Part shown: one piece after another, positions 1-13,677 of the stretch
How the letters are laid out: the number at the start of each line of letters is the position of its first letter
Numbering within the stretch: the first letter of the stretch is position 1
DNA from: Siphonodentalium dalli
Lineage: Eukaryota; Mollusca; Scaphopoda; Gadilida; Siphonodentaliidae
Length of the DNA stretch: 64,000 nucleotides
Assembly (NCBI GenBank): GCA_032622095.1
Contig: CP136069.1
Span: 36,056,194-36,120,193 of the forward strand
Reading direction: 5' to 3'
The notes under the pieces: model-generated
Told to the model about the DNA's origin: nothing
Databases searched by the model: none
Seen by the model: only the letters and a program-made list of their open reading frames with translations
Made by a program: the position numbers and the translations under genes

Positions 1-3000
1 TTCGGTCGCAGGCCGAACCTCACGGTTTGGCTAATGAGCAGGGGTTGGGAGTTGGATAATTGGGGTGGGGCAGGCTGTTTGAGGCCCCATAAAATGCCCA
101 GTATTTTTGAAAGCGACTGTACTTTGCATCTGCACGGGAAAAATCCCTTTAACGTTTTGGACACTTTTATCATATCAATGTGCAAGCAGGCATGTTTCGC
201 GATAGGACGGCACATTCGGTCGCAGGCCGAACCTCACGGTTTGGCTAATGAGCAGGGGTTGGGAGTTGGATAATTGTGGTGGGGCAGGCTGTTTGAGGCC
301 CCATAAAATTCCCAGTATTTTTGAAAGCGACTGTACTTTGCATCTTCACGGGCAAAATCCCTTTAACGTTTTGGACACTTTTTTCGTATCAATGTGCAAG
401 CAGGCATGTTTCGCGATAGGATGGCACATTCGGTCGCAGGCCGAACCTCACGGTTTGGCTAATGAGCAGGGGTTGGGAGTTGGATAATTGGGGTGGGGCA
501 GGCTGTTTGAGGCCCCATAAAATGCCCAGTATTTTTGAAAGCGACTGTACTTTGCATCTGCACGGGAAAAATCCCTTTAACGTTTTGGACACTGTTATCA
601 TATCAATGTGCAAGCAGGCATGTTTCGCGATAGGACGGCACATTCGGTCGCAGGCCGAACCTCACGGTTTGGCTAATGAGCAGGGGTTGGGAGTTGGATA
701 ATTGGGGTGGGGCAGGCTGTTTGAGGCCTCATAAAATGCCCAGTATTTTTGAAAGCGACTGTACTTTGCATCTGCACGGGCAAAATCCCTTTAACGTTTT
801 GGACACTTTTATCGTATCAATGTGCAAGCAGGCATGTTTCGCGATAGGACGGCACATTCGGTCGCAGGCCGGACCTCACGGTTTGGCTAATGAGCAGGGG
901 TTGGGAGTTGGATAATTGGGGTGGGGCAGGCTGTTTGAGGCCCCATAAAATGCCCAGTATTTTTGAAAGCGACTGTACTTTGCATCTGCACGGGCAAAAT
1001 CCCTTAAACGTTTTGGACACTTGTATCGTATCAATGTGCAAGCAGGCATGTTTCGCGATAGGATGGCACATTCGGTCGCAGGCCGGACCTCACGGTTTGG
1101 CTAATGAGCAGGGGTTGGGAGTTGGATAATTGGGGTGGGGCAGGCTGTTTGAGGCCCCATAAAATGCCCAGTATTTTTGAAAGCGACTGTACATTGCATC
1201 TGCACGGGCAAAATCCCTTTAACGTTTTGGACACTTCTATCGTATCAATGTGCAAGCAGGCATGTTTCGCGATAGGATGGCACATTCGGTCGCAGGCCGG
1301 ACCTCACGGTTTGGCTAATTAGCAGGTGTTGGGAGTTGGATAATTGGGGTGGGGCAGGCTGTTTGAGGCCCCATAAAATGCCCAGTATTTTTGAAAGCGA
1401 CTGTACTTTGCATCTGCACGGGCAAAATCACTTTAACGTTTTGGACACTTTTATCGTATCAATGTGCAAGCAGGCATGTTTCGCGATAGGACGGCACATT
1501 CGGTCGCAGGCCGGACCTCACGGTTTGGCTAATGAGCAGGGGTTGGGAGTTGGATAATTGGGGTGGGGCAGGCTGTTTGAGGCCCCATAAAATGCCCAGT
1601 ATTTTTGAAAGCGACTGTACTTTGCATATGCACAGGCAAAATCCCTTTAACGTTTTGGACACTTTTATCGTATCAATGTGCAAGCAGGCATGTTTCGCGA
1701 TAGGACGGCACATTCGGTCGCAGGCCGAACCTCACGGTTTGGCTAATGAGCAGGGGTTGGGAGTTGGATAATTGGGGTGGGGCAGGCTGTTTGAGGCCCC
1801 ATAAAATGCCCAGTATTTTTGAAAGCGACTGTACTTTGCATCTGCACGGGAAAAATCCCTTTAACGTTTTGGACACTTTTATCATATCAATGTGCAAGCA
1901 GGCATGTTTCGCGATAGGACGGCACATTCGGTCGCAGGCCGAACCTCACGGTTTGGCTAATGAGCAGGGGTTGGGAGTTGGATAATTGTGGTGGGGCAGG
2001 CTGTTTGAGGCCCCATAAAATTCCCAGTATTTTTGAAAGCGACTGTACTTTGCATCTTCACGGGCAAAATCCCTTTAACGTTTTGGACACTTTTTTCGTA
2101 TCAATGTGCAAGCAGGCATGTTTCGCGATAGGATGGCACATTCGGTCGCAGGCCGAACCTCACGGTTTGGCTAATGAGCAGGGGTTGGGAGTTGGATAAT
2201 TGGGGTGGGGCAGGCTGTTTGAGGCCCCATAAAATGCCCAGTATTTTTGAAAGCGACTGTACTTTGCATCTGCACGGGAAAAATCCCTTTAACGTTTTGG
2301 ACACTGTTATCATATCAATGTGCAAGCAGGCATGTTTCGCGATAGGACGGCACATTCGGTCGCAGGCCGAACCTCACGGTTTGGCTAATGAGCAGGGGTT
2401 GGGAGTTGGATAATTGGGGTGGGGCAGGCTGTTTGAGGCCTCATAAAATGCCCAGTATTTTTGAAAGCGACTGTACTTTGCATCTGCACGGGCAAAATCC
2501 CTTTAACGTTTTGGACACTTTTATCGTATCAATGTGCAAGCAGGCATGTTTCGCGATAGGACGGCACATTCGGTCGCAGGCCGGACCTCACGGTTTGGCT
2601 AATGAGCAGGGGTTGGGAGTTGGATAATTGGGGTGGGGCAGGCTGTTTGAGGCCCCATAAAATGCCCAGTATTTTTGAAAGCGACTGTACTTTGCATCTG
2701 CACGGGCAAAATCCCTTAAACGTTTTGGACACTTGTATCGTATCAATGTGCAAGCAGGCATGTTTCGCGATAGGATGGCACATTCGGTCGCAGGCCGGAC
2801 CTCACGGTTTGGCTAATGAGCAGGGGTTGGGAGTTGGATAATTGGGGTGGGGCAGGCTGTTTGAGGCCCCATAAAATGCCCAGTATTTTTGAAAGCGACT
2901 GTACTTTGCATCTGCACGGGCAAAATCCCTTTAACGTTTTGGACACTTTTATCGTATCAATGTGCAAGCAGGCATGTTTCGCGATAGGATGGCACATTCG

Positions 3001-6000
3001 GTCGCAGGCCGAACCTCACGGTTTGGCTAATGAGCAGGGGTTGGGAGTTGGATAATTGGGGTGGGACAGGCTGTTTGAGGCCCCATAAAATGCCCAGTAT
3101 TTTTGAAAGCGACTGTACTTTGCATCTGCACGGGAAAAATCCCTTTAACGTTTTGGACACTTTTATCATATCAATGTGCAAGCATACATGTTTCGCGATA
3201 GGACGGCACATTCGGTCGCAGCCCGAACCTCACGGTTTGGCTAATGAGCAGGGGTTGGGAGTTGGATAATTGTGGTGGGGCAGGCTGTTTGAGGCCCCAT
3301 AAAATGCCCAGTATTTTTGAAAGCGACTGTACTTTGCATCTTCACGGGCAAAATCCCTTTAACGTTTTGGACACTTTTATTGTATCAATGTGCAAGCAGG
3401 CATGTTTCGCGATAGGATGGCACATTCGGTCGCAGGCCGAACCTCACGGTTTGGCTAATGAGCAGGGGTTGGGAGTTGGATAATTGGGGTGGGGCAGGCT
3501 GTTTGAGGCCTCATAAAATGCCCAGTATTTTTGAAAGCGACTGTACTTTGCATCTGCACGGGAAAAATCCCTTTAACGTTTTGGACACTTTTATCGTATC
3601 AATGTGCAAGCAGGCATGTTTCGCGATAGGAAGGCACATTCGGTCGCAGGCCGGACCTCACTGTTTGGCTAATGAGCAGGGGTTGGGAGTTGGATAATTG
3701 GGGTGGGGCAGGCTGTTTGAGGCCCCAGTATTTTTGAAAGCGACTGTACTTTGCATTTGCACGGGCAAAATCCCTTTAACGTTTTGGACACTTGTATCGT
3801 ATCAATGTGCAAGCAGGCATGTTTCGCGATAGGACGGCACATTCGGTCGCAGGCCGGACATCACGGTTTGGCTAATGAGCAGGGGTTGGGAGTTGGATAA
3901 TTGGGGTGGGGCAGGCTGTTTGAGGCCCCATAAAATGCCCAGTATTTTTGAAAGCGACTGTACATTGCATCTGCACGGGCAAAATCCCTTTAACGTTTTG
4001 GACACTTCTATCGTATCAATGTGCAAGCAGGCATGTTTCGCGATAGGATGGCACATTCGGTCGCAGGCCGGACCTCACGGTTTGGCTAATTAGCAGGTGT
4101 TGGGAGTTGGATAATTGGGGTGGGGCAGGCTGTTTGAGGCCCCATAAAATGCCCAGTATTTTTGAAAGCGACTGTACTTTGCATCTGCACGGGCAAAATC
4201 ACTTTAACGTTTTGGACACTTTTATCGTATCAATGTGCAAGCAGGCATGTTTCGCGATAGGACGGCACATTCGGTCGCAGGCCGGACCTCACGGTTTGGC
4301 TAATGAGCAGGGGTTGGGAGTTGGATAATTGGGGTGGGGCAGGCTGTTTGAGGCCCCATAAAATGCCCAGTATTTTTGAAAGCGACTGTACTTTGCATAT
4401 GCACAGGCAAAATCCCTTTAACGTTTTGGACACTTTTATCGTATCAATGTGCAAGCAGGCATGTTTCGCGATAGGACGGCACATTCGGTCGCAGGCCGAA
4501 CCTCACGGTTTGGCTAATGAGCAGGGGTTGGGAGTTGGATAATTGGGGTGGGGCAGGCTGTTTGAGGCCCCATAAAACGCCCAGTATTTTTGAAAGTGAC
4601 TGTACTTTGCATCTACACGGGCAAAATCCCTTTAACGTTTTGGACACTTTTATCGTATCAATGTGCAAGCAGGCATGTTTCGCGATAGGACGGCACATTC
4701 GGTCGCAGGCCGAACCTCACGGTTTGGCTAATGAGCAGGGGTTGGGAGTTGGATAATTGGGGTGGGGCAGGCTGTTTGAGGCCCCATAAAATGCCCAGTA
4801 TTTTTGAAAGCGACTGTACTTTGCATCTGCACGGGCAAAATCCCTTTAACGTTTTGGACACTTTTATCGTATCAATGTGCAAGCAGGCATGTTTCGCGAT
4901 AGGATGGCACATTCGGTCGCAGGCCGAACCTCACGGTTTGGCTAATGAGCAGGGGTTGGGAGTTGGATAATTGGGGTGGGGCAGGCTGTTTGAGGCCCCA
5001 TAAAATGCCCAGTATTTTTGAAAGCGACTGTACTTTGCATCTGCACGGGAAAAATCCCTTTAACGTTTTGGACACTTTTATCATATCAATGTGCAAGCAG
5101 GCATGTTTCGCGATAGGACGGCACATTCGGTCGCAGGCCGAACCTCACGGTTTGGCTAATGAGCAGGGGTTGGGAGTTGGATAATTGTGGTGGGGCAGGC
5201 TGTTTGAGGCCCCATAAAATGCCCAGTATTTTTGAAAGCGACTGTACTTTGCATCTTCACGGGCAAAATCCCTTTAACGTTTTGGACACTTTTATCGTAT
5301 CAATGTGCAAGCAGGCATGTTTCGCGATAGGATGGCACATTCGGTCGCAGGCCGAACCTCACGGTTTGGCTAATGAGCAGGGGTTGGGAGTTGGATAATT
5401 GGGGTGGGGCAGGCTGTTTGAGGCCCCATAAAATGCCCAGTATTTTTGAAAGCGACTGTACTTTGCATCTGCACGGGAAAAATCCCTTTAACGTTTTGGA
5501 CACTTTTATCATATCAATGTGCAAGCAGGCATGTTTCGCGATAGGACGGCACATTCGGTCGCAGGCCGAACCTCACGGTTTGGCTAATGAGCAGGGGTTG
5601 GGAGTTGGATAATTGGGGTGGGGCAGGCTGTTTGAGGCCTCATAAAATGCCCAGTATTTTTGAAAGCGACTGTACTTTGCATCTGCACGGGCAAAATCCC
5701 TTTAACGTTTTGGACACTTTTATCGTATCAATGTGCAAGCAGGCATGTTTCGCGATAGGACGGCACATTCGGTCGCAGGCCGGACCTCACGGTTTGGCTA
5801 ATGAGCAGGGGTTGGGAGTTGGATAATTGGGGTGGGGCAGGCTGTTTGAGGCCCCATAAAATGCCCAGTATTTTTGAAAGCGACTGTACTTTGCATCTGC
5901 ACGGGCAAAATCCCTTAAACGTTTTGGACACTTGTATCGTATCAATGTGCAAGCAGGCATGTTTCGCGATAGGATGGAACATTCGGTCGCAGGCCGGACC

Positions 6001-9000
6001 TCACGGTTTGGCTAATGAGCAGGGGTTGGGAGTTGGATAATTGGGGTGGGGCAGGCTGTTTGAGGCCCCATAAAATGTCCAGTATTTTTGAAAGCGACTG
6101 TACTTTGCATCTGCACGGGCAAAATCCCTTTAACGTTTTGGACACTTTTATCGTATCAATGTGCAAGCAGGCATGTTTCGCGATAGGATGGCACATTCGG
6201 TCGCAGGCCGAACCTCACGGTTTGGCTAATGAGCAGGGGTTGGGAGTTGGATAATTGGGGTGGGACAGGCTGTTTGAGGCCCCATAAAATGCCCAGTATT
6301 TTTGAAAGCGACTGTACTTTGCATCTGCACGGGAAAAATCCCTTTAACGTTTTGGACACTTTTATCATATCAATGTGCAAGCATGCATGTTTCGCGATAG
6401 GACGGCACATTCGGTCGCAGGCCGAACCTCACGGTTTGGCTAATGAGCAGGGGTTGGGAGTTGGATAATTGTGGTGGGGCAGGCTGTTTGAGGCCCCATA
6501 AAATGCCCAGTATTTTTGAAAGCGACTGTACTTTGCATCTTCACGGGCAAAATCCCTTTAACGTTTTGGACACTTTTATTGTATCAATGTGCAAGCAGGC
6601 ATGTTTCGCGATAGGATGGCACATTCGGTCGCAGGCCGAACCTCACGGTTTGGCTAATGAGCAGGGGTTGGGAGTTGGATAATTGGGGTGGGGCAGGCTG
6701 TTTGAGGCCCCATAAAATGCCCAGTATTTTTGAAAGCGACTGTACTTTGCATCTGCACGGGAAAAATCCCTTTAACGTTTTGGACACTTTTATCATATCA
6801 ATGTGCAAGCAGGCATGTTTCGCGATAGGACGGCACATTCGGTCGCAGGCCGAACCTCACGGTTTGGCTAATGAGCAGGGGTTGGGAGTTGGATAATTGG
6901 GGTGGGGCAGGCTGTTTGAGGCCTCATAAAATGCCCAGTATTTTTGAAAGCGACTGTACTTTGCATCTGCACGGGCAAAATCCCTTTAACGTTTTGGACA
7001 CTTTTATCGTATCAATGTGCAAGCAGGCATGTTTCGCGATAGGACGGCACATTCGGTCGCAGGCCGAACCTCACGGTTTGGCTAATGAGCAGGGGTTGGG
7101 AGTTGGATAATTGGGGTGGGGCAGGCTGTTTGAGGCCCCATAAAATGCCCAGTATTTTTGAAAGCGACTGTACTTTGCATTTGCACGGGCAAAATCCCTT
7201 TAACGTTTTGGACACTTGTATCGTATCAATGTGCAAGCAGGCATGTTTCGCGATAGGACGGCACATTCGGTCGCAGGCCGGACCTCACGGTTTGGCTAAT
7301 GAGCAGGGGTTGGGAGTTGGATAATTGGGGTGGGGCAGGCTGTTTGAGGCCCCATAAAATGCCCAGTATTTTTGAAAGCGACTGTACTTTGCATCTGCAC
7401 GGGCAAAATCCCTTTAACGTTTTGGACACTTTTATCGTATCAATGTGCAAGCAGGCATGTTTCGCGATAGGATGGCACATTCGGTCGCAGGCCGGACCTC
7501 ACTGTTTGGCTAATGAGCAGGGGTTGGGAGTTGGATAATTGGGGTTGAGGCATGTTTCGCGATAAGACGGCACATTCGGTCGCAGGCCGGACCTCACGGA
7601 TTGGCTAATGAGCAGGGGTTGGGAGTTGGATAATTGGGGTGGGGCAGTCTGTTTGAGGCCCCATAAAATGCCCAGTATCGTATCAATGTGCAAGCAGGCA
7701 TGTTTCGCGATAGGAAGGCACATTCGGTCGCAGGCCGGACCTCACTGTTTGGCTAATGAGCAGGGGTTGGGAGTTGGATAATTGGGGTTGAGGCATGTTT
7801 CGCGATAAGACGGCACATTCGGTCGCAGGCCGGACCTCACGGATTGGCTAATGAGCAGGGGTTGGGAGTTGGATAATTGGGGTGGGGCAGGCTGTTTGAG
7901 GCCCCATAAAATGCCCAGTATATTTGAAAGCGACTGTACTTTGCATCTGCACGGGAAAAATCCCTTTAACGTTTTTGACACTTTTATCATATCAATGTGC
8001 AAGCAGGCATGTTTCGCGATAGGACGGCACATTCGGTCGCAGGCCGGACCTCACGGTTTGGCTAATGAGCAGGGGTTGGGAGTTGGATAATTGGGGTGGG
8101 GCAGGCTGTTTGAGGCCCCATAAAATGCCCAGTATTTTTTAAAGCGACTGTACTTTGCATATGCACAGGCAAAATCCCTTTAACGTTTTGGACACTTTTA
8201 TCGTATCAATGTGCATGCAGGCATGTTTCGCGATAGGACGGCACATTCGGTCGCAGGCCGGACCTCACGGTTTGGCTAATGAGCAGGGGTTGGGAGTTGG
8301 ATAATTGGGGTGGGGCAGGCTGTTTGAGGCCCCATAAAATGCCCAGTATTTTTGAAAGCGACTGTACTTTGCATCTGCACGGGCAAAATCGCATTAACGT
8401 TATCGTATCAATGTGCAAGCAGGCATGTTTCGCGATAGGACGGCACATTCGGTCGCAGGCCGGACCTCACGGTTTGGCTAATGAGCAGGGGTTGGGAGTT
8501 GGATAATTGGGGTGGGGCAGGCTGTTTGAGGCCCCATAAAATGCCCAGTATTTTTGAAAGCGACTGTACTTTGCATCTGCACGGGCAAAATCTCTTTAAC
8601 GTTTTGGACACTTTTATCGTATCAATGTGCAAGCAGGCATGTTTCGCGATAGGACGGCACATTCGGTCGCAGGCCGGACCTCACGGTTTGGCTAATGAGC
8701 AGGGGTTGGGAGTTTGATAATTGGGGTGGGGCAGGCTGTTTGAGGCCCCATAAAATGTCCAGTATTTTTGAAAGCGACGGTACTTTGCATCTGCACGGGC
8801 AAAATCCCTTTAACGTTTTGGACACTTTTATCGTATAAATGTGCAAGCAGGCATGTTTCGCGATTGGACGGCACATTCGGTCGCAGGCCGGACCTCACGG
8901 TTTGGCTAATGAGCAGGGGTTGGGAGTTTGATAATTGGGGTGGGGCAGGCTGTTTGAGGCCCCATAAAATGTCCAGTATTTTTGAAAGCGACGGTACTTT

Positions 9001-10136
9001 GCATCTGCACGGGCAAAATCCCTTTAACGTTTTGGACACTTTTATCGTATAAATGTGCAAGCAGGCATGTTTCGCGATTGGACGGCACATTCGGTCGCAG
9101 GCCGGACCTCACGGTTTGGCTAATGAGCAGGGGTTGGGAGTTGGATAATTGGGGTGGGGCAGGCTGTTTGAGGCCCCATAAAATGCCCAGTATTTTTTAA
9201 AGCGACTGTACTTTGCATATGCACAGGCAAAATCCCTTTAACGTTTTGGACACTTTTATCGTATCAATGTGCATGCAGGCATGTTTCGCGATAGGACGGC
9301 ACATTCGGTCGCAGGCCGGACCTCACGGTTTGGCTAATGAGCAGGGGTTGGGAGTTGGATAATTGGGGTGGGGCAGGCTGTTTGAGGCCCCATAAAATGA
9401 TCAGTATTTTTGAAAGCGACTGTACTTTGCATCTGCACGGGCAAAATCCCTTTAACGTTTTGGACACTTTTATCGTATCAATGTGCAAGCAGGCATGTTT
9501 CGCGATAGGACGGGACATTCGGTCGCAGGCCGGACCTCACGGTTTGGCTAATGAGCAGGGGTTGGCAGTTGGATAATTGGGGTGGGGCAGTCTGTTTGAG
9601 GCCCCATAAAATGCCCAGTATTTTTGAAAGCGACTGTACTTTGCATCTGCACGGGCAAAATCCCTTTAACGTTTTGGACACTTTTATCGTATCAATGTGC
9701 AAGCAGGCATGTTTCGCGATAGGACGGCACATTCGGTCGCAGGCCGGACCTCACGGTTTGGCTAATGAGCAGGGGTTGGGAGTTGGATAATTGGGGTGGG
9801 CAGGCTTTTTGAGGCCCCATAAATTGCCCAGTATTTTTGAAAGCGACTGTACTTTGCATCTGCACGGGCAAAATCCCTTTAACGTTTTGGACACTTTTAT
9901 CGTATCAATGTGCAAGCAGGCATGTTTCGCGATAGGACGGCACATTCGGTCGCAGGCCGGACCTCACGGTTTGGCTAATGAGCAGGGGTTGGGAGTTGGT
10001 TAATTGGGGTGGGGCAGGCTGTTTGAGGCCCCATAAAATGCCCAGTATTTTTGAAAGCGACTGTACTTTGCATATGCACGGGCAAAATCCCTTTAACGTT
10101 TTGGACACTTTTATCGTATCAATGTGCAAGCAGGCT
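1..10136 (+). repeat. 214-bp satellite array with higher-order structure
   Basis: Head-to-tail tandem repeat with unit length 214 bp (equivalent points at 34, 248, 462, 676, 890, 1104 and so on), about 47 copies, running off the left edge and stopping within a unit near 10136 where the sequence becomes unrelated. Units differ by a few bases. The array is not homogeneous: 34-1103 is repeated at 1746-2815, 1104-1700 at 3875-4470, and 1746-3457 at 4945-6656, so blocks of several units were copied. One unit near 3726 lacks 11 bp. Units near 7548 and 7790 have lost roughly half their length and share the same junction, so the truncated form was itself duplicated. Because 214 is not a multiple of three, the roughly 80-codon open frames present in each unit on both strands cannot join into a long protein. 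Could be a pericentromeric or interstitial satellite. Confidence 0.97.
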
Positions 10137-12200
10137 TGTAACAAACAAAAAATCAACATTATTGACATAATAATGTAAAGGACAATAAACGAAATTGAAA
10201 TTCCCAACTAAACCTTTTACCGGACTCGGCTTCAGGGGCTCAGTTCGACTTTTCTATAAATAAAACCCCCAGCGCCCAGACGAAACAAGAATCTCTACAT
10301 TAGTATACACGCGGATCGCGAAATTAACATCTTAGTCAACATAACAAATTCCTCCATCAAATCCTCTGCCACAAGGATAACAATAAATTGTCAGTATAAA
10401 TAGGCAAGCTGGACACAGTATGTGCTTGGTCTTATGTATAGTACAACACATTAAGATGCAAGTGACACAGTACGTGGACAAAGCTTAAAAATACTTGCAT
10501 ATGAATCACGATTAATGGGATAGAATAATAATGACACGTGTTGTCAATTTCACCATATCTACTACAAAATTAAAAGTAATAAATTCTATATTTATGTGGA
10601 TGTGTGAGAACTGTGGGTCATAACAAAAACAATGACTTTGTTGTATTATTATATGGTGATAAAGTTGACTACAATTCTCTCATTTTGCGACAAGTATACG
10701 TGCCTTCACTGGACGGACAATTGTCGATATTGTGGATTGTACAGCATTGTTTATATTGTGAGGACAGGGTTCAATATATATTAGGCTGACATGATAATGG
10801 TGCGACAAGATCGCGAAGAGACAGGAAGTCGTGCATGGTAGTTTCGCGAATACCACTTATATTATCGGTACTAGCAAAGTGTCGAAGAACATAGTTGATG
10901 GGACCCTTCCTTCATCCTTCATAATGTATCATGACTCCATATGTTGTGAACAAACCATCGACTTAGGCTTAATGGATCGTTCTCCCACAATAATATACTT
11001 GTGCTTCGAACCGTGACGTCCCATGGTGATCAACAATCTGGGCCGTGGTATTTTCCCGTAAATTAGATAGTGTCTATAGTCGGATAATATTGGTTATGTT
11101 CAAATGGTGACACATATATGAAACTGTACAGGTTTTGCCCCATGGACCATTGATCATTATAAGATCGAGAAACTTAGCCTAGGCAACTACCGGGAATTGA
11201 CTGGAAATTGCAATTATAGCTTAAGCGTCGTAATTCAACGCCAGATTTTGCTTTTCCGATGCAGTTAATACCAAATGTGAAATTTGAGATATACCTGACC
11301 ATCAGAGTGAACCAAATGTCGTATTTAAGTTTAGCAACTGTTGCTAAGAAAATAACACAATGGTGTACTAATCATTCATTGGTATTTTTGCCTTAATTTA
11401 GACAGTGTCTAATCACATGGTGCTGGTTTTGTTCAAAGTTGGGCACATGTATGTCTAAAATTGTGCAGGAATGTTCTGCATAGGCCACTGATCATTATAA
11501 GATCGGGAGACTTTGCCACCCATAGCTCATTAGTAACGGTTACTAAGCACATACTCGGAATTTGCAGGAAAATGCAATTATAGTTGATATCTATTTTACT
11601 CATTAAGCTCTACTTTAGTGGAAATTCGAATTTACTTGATTGTCACAGCTATACACGAAGCATGAAGATTAATTGTGGTTAGAATATTGACGGTGAATGT
11701 TGGGTTTCAGTCGCTGTACTGAAGTTCGCCAAATGTAACTGGCGTGGGATGTGTGAAAGCAAAGCCTATACTGCTATAGTAAAGATCTCAGCTGCACCGA
11801 AATGTCCATTTGGCAGTACTCAGTAGTACAAATCCTACGAACACACAGAATCTCCCAGTGTATGTGGGCTAGACTCCGATGACAATGATGGAGTTAATGA
11901 CTATGAACAACTAACATCTATGCCTGTGTATTTGTGACACTACATCCCGTTATGATCAACGATGTGGCCTCAAAAACTAGTCAGTGGACAACAAGACAGA
12001 CCAGTATAAAATAAAACAATAATTTAATATGTAATCATATTGTGAAACTTAAGTCTTGTTGGGATTATTTTCGTTTGACTCAACAGACTGCATATTATCG
12101 AAATTACAAAACCATTCGACACTTACTTTTGCCAATTACTGTATCTTGAGGCATCACTATATCATATATTGCATCTATTAAATCACGGATAGTTACAGTG
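10137..12200. other. Intergenic sequence with a diverged direct duplication
   Basis: No gene is supported here. The stretch contains a diverged direct repeat: about 11048-11230 and 11387-11590 share the order 'tagacagtgtct', 'gttcaaa', 'gatcattataagatcg' and 'tgcaattatag', offset by about 340 bp. Short open frames at 10604-10789 and 10831-11016 show no recognisable motif. The rest is AT-rich unique-looking sequence. Confidence 0.5.
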
Positions 12201-12560
12201 GGTCAAACACGAGTGATCAGGTCATCAATCCGTAAGTTATAATTATCAATCCATGGGTTAGAGGCATAAATCTTTCGAAAAAGTCATTAGTCCCTAAGTT
12301 ATAGTCATCAATTCCTGAATAGAGGCATAAATTCTTCGAAAAAGACATCAATGCCTGAGTTGTGGTCAAAAATCCTTGTGTTATAGCCATCACTCCCTGT
12401 GTTAGAGGCATACATCCTTCGAAATGTCACAAATCCCTAAGTTATAGTGATCAATAACTGGGTTATAATCATCAATCCATGGGTTATAATCATCATTCCC
12501 TAGGCTAGAGGGAAAAATCCATCGAAAAAGTCATCAATCCCTGAGTTGTAATCATCAATT
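12200..12560. repeat. Minisatellite with 'cATCAATCCCTgaGTTAT' units
   Basis: Imperfect tandem units of roughly 30-40 bp built on the phrase 'catcaatccctaagttata', alternating with 'ggcataaatccttcgaaaaag'. About ten phrases are seen between 12210 and 12560. It lies downstream of the 3' end of the lectin-receptor gene. Confidence 0.75.
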
Positions 12561-12994
12561 TACGATACATGTGTCCGTATTATCACCAAGGCCGGGATAA
12601 TATTGACACCTGACATGACAATAACAAGACACCACAATGAGCACCCCGTGTACGTGGTATCGTCAAATCCGAGGGTATCGCCAGACCATGCGGTTTTGAT
12701 AAATGAACACATCTTCGCTCAGACGAAGCTTTATATCTCCTAGTTAAATTGTGATATCCACTATTCAAAACATAATTTCGCAAAGCGGAATGTCCCCTCA
12801 ATGGTATAGCGACCATAGCTTGCTCCCACCCTGATAAATTTAATATAAATTCCGACTCATTTCCGATTTTATCATAAATAGTAGACACTTTTTGACGTTA
12901 GGTAGTTCGTTTGAAACATAATTATCAGCCATATATGCCGGATCCAATATGGCCGCGAGTTAGTGACAGGGCATATTCATTTAACTCGTGTTTC
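12561..12994 (-). other. Probable 3' UTR and downstream flank of the lectin gene
   Basis: Lies immediately 3' of the stop codon at 12995-12997 on the minus strand. The minus strand has a possible variant poly(A) signal ATTAAA at 12839-12844; no AATAAA was seen close by. A 101-codon open frame (12583-12888, minus) has no recognisable domain. Confidence 0.4.
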
Positions 12995-13677
12995 TCACTT
13001 CCCAATCACACCTCTGAACACTGTAATGCAATCTGACATAACCATAACAGTGAAAGGAGCGACGGTGAAGATGATGGCGAACGCTCCAATTGTTTGTGAC
13101 GAAGGCCGTGGATCAGGAACGCTTATTTTCAGTCTCAGGGCCTGGCTGGTAGAGTTCTTTTCCACTTCCAATTCCTTCACCAACTTCTCTATCTTCCTAG
13201 CCACATCTGACACTGTTAGATTTGTGAGCAAAGGTTGATTGGTTGAGCAGGGGACGGTCACTTTCTGTATCTGTGAGTGGGTAACCACAATTGTGCCAGC
13301 ATCTGCGCATGCTCCCGTGAGTAACAGTGTTGACGTCAGAGTTAGAGTGGATATTTCGGTCGTCGTGGTTACCAATGTGGCGACCATGTCTCTATTTACG
13401 TCACTAGCAGAGAAATATACCGGGTAGGAGTCGGATATCGTTGCATACTCAGTGACAGTTGTTGTCTTTGGCAGCAGGTTTGAAGAGCATGTGTCTATAG
13501 CAATGGTGACAGATTCGGGACAAGGATACGACACGGTCATGGAAACCATTTCTGTGATATATACCGCGTAAGATCCAGACACAGTTGTTGTTTGAAAGTC
13601 CGTGACAGTTTGTGTATACACTTCCGGCGCAAGTGGAGGGTCAGATGGCGCAATGTATGGGGCAGACACCGTTGATT
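12995..13677 (-). CDS. Lectin receptor exon 6: Ser/Thr stalk, transmembrane helix, stop
   Basis: Acceptor is ATTTGTTTCAG. It encodes 226 residues: a Thr/Ser/Val-rich stalk with scattered cysteines, a short charged helical stretch ('KIEKLVKELEVEK'), then 'DPRPSSQTIG' running straight into the membrane helix. The open frame extends upstream of the acceptor by chance only. From memory, C-terminal helices preceded by a D-x-R-P-S-x-x-x-I-G motif recur in mollusc surface proteins; this is recollection and not verified here. Confidence 0.82.

Noticed and set aside
34-9576. Dozens of ~79-codon plus-strand and ~84-codon minus-strand frames in the satellite
   Set aside because: They repeat with the 214-bp unit, shift frame every unit, appear on both strands and carry amino-acid-changing differences. 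They are by-products of the satellite.
1-10136. CRISPR-like regular repetition
   Set aside because: The whole 214-bp unit is repeated with no unique spacers; it is a satellite in a eukaryotic context.
12583-12888. 101-codon minus-strand frame after the lectin stop codon
   Set aside because: Lies where the 3' UTR is expected, with no motif.
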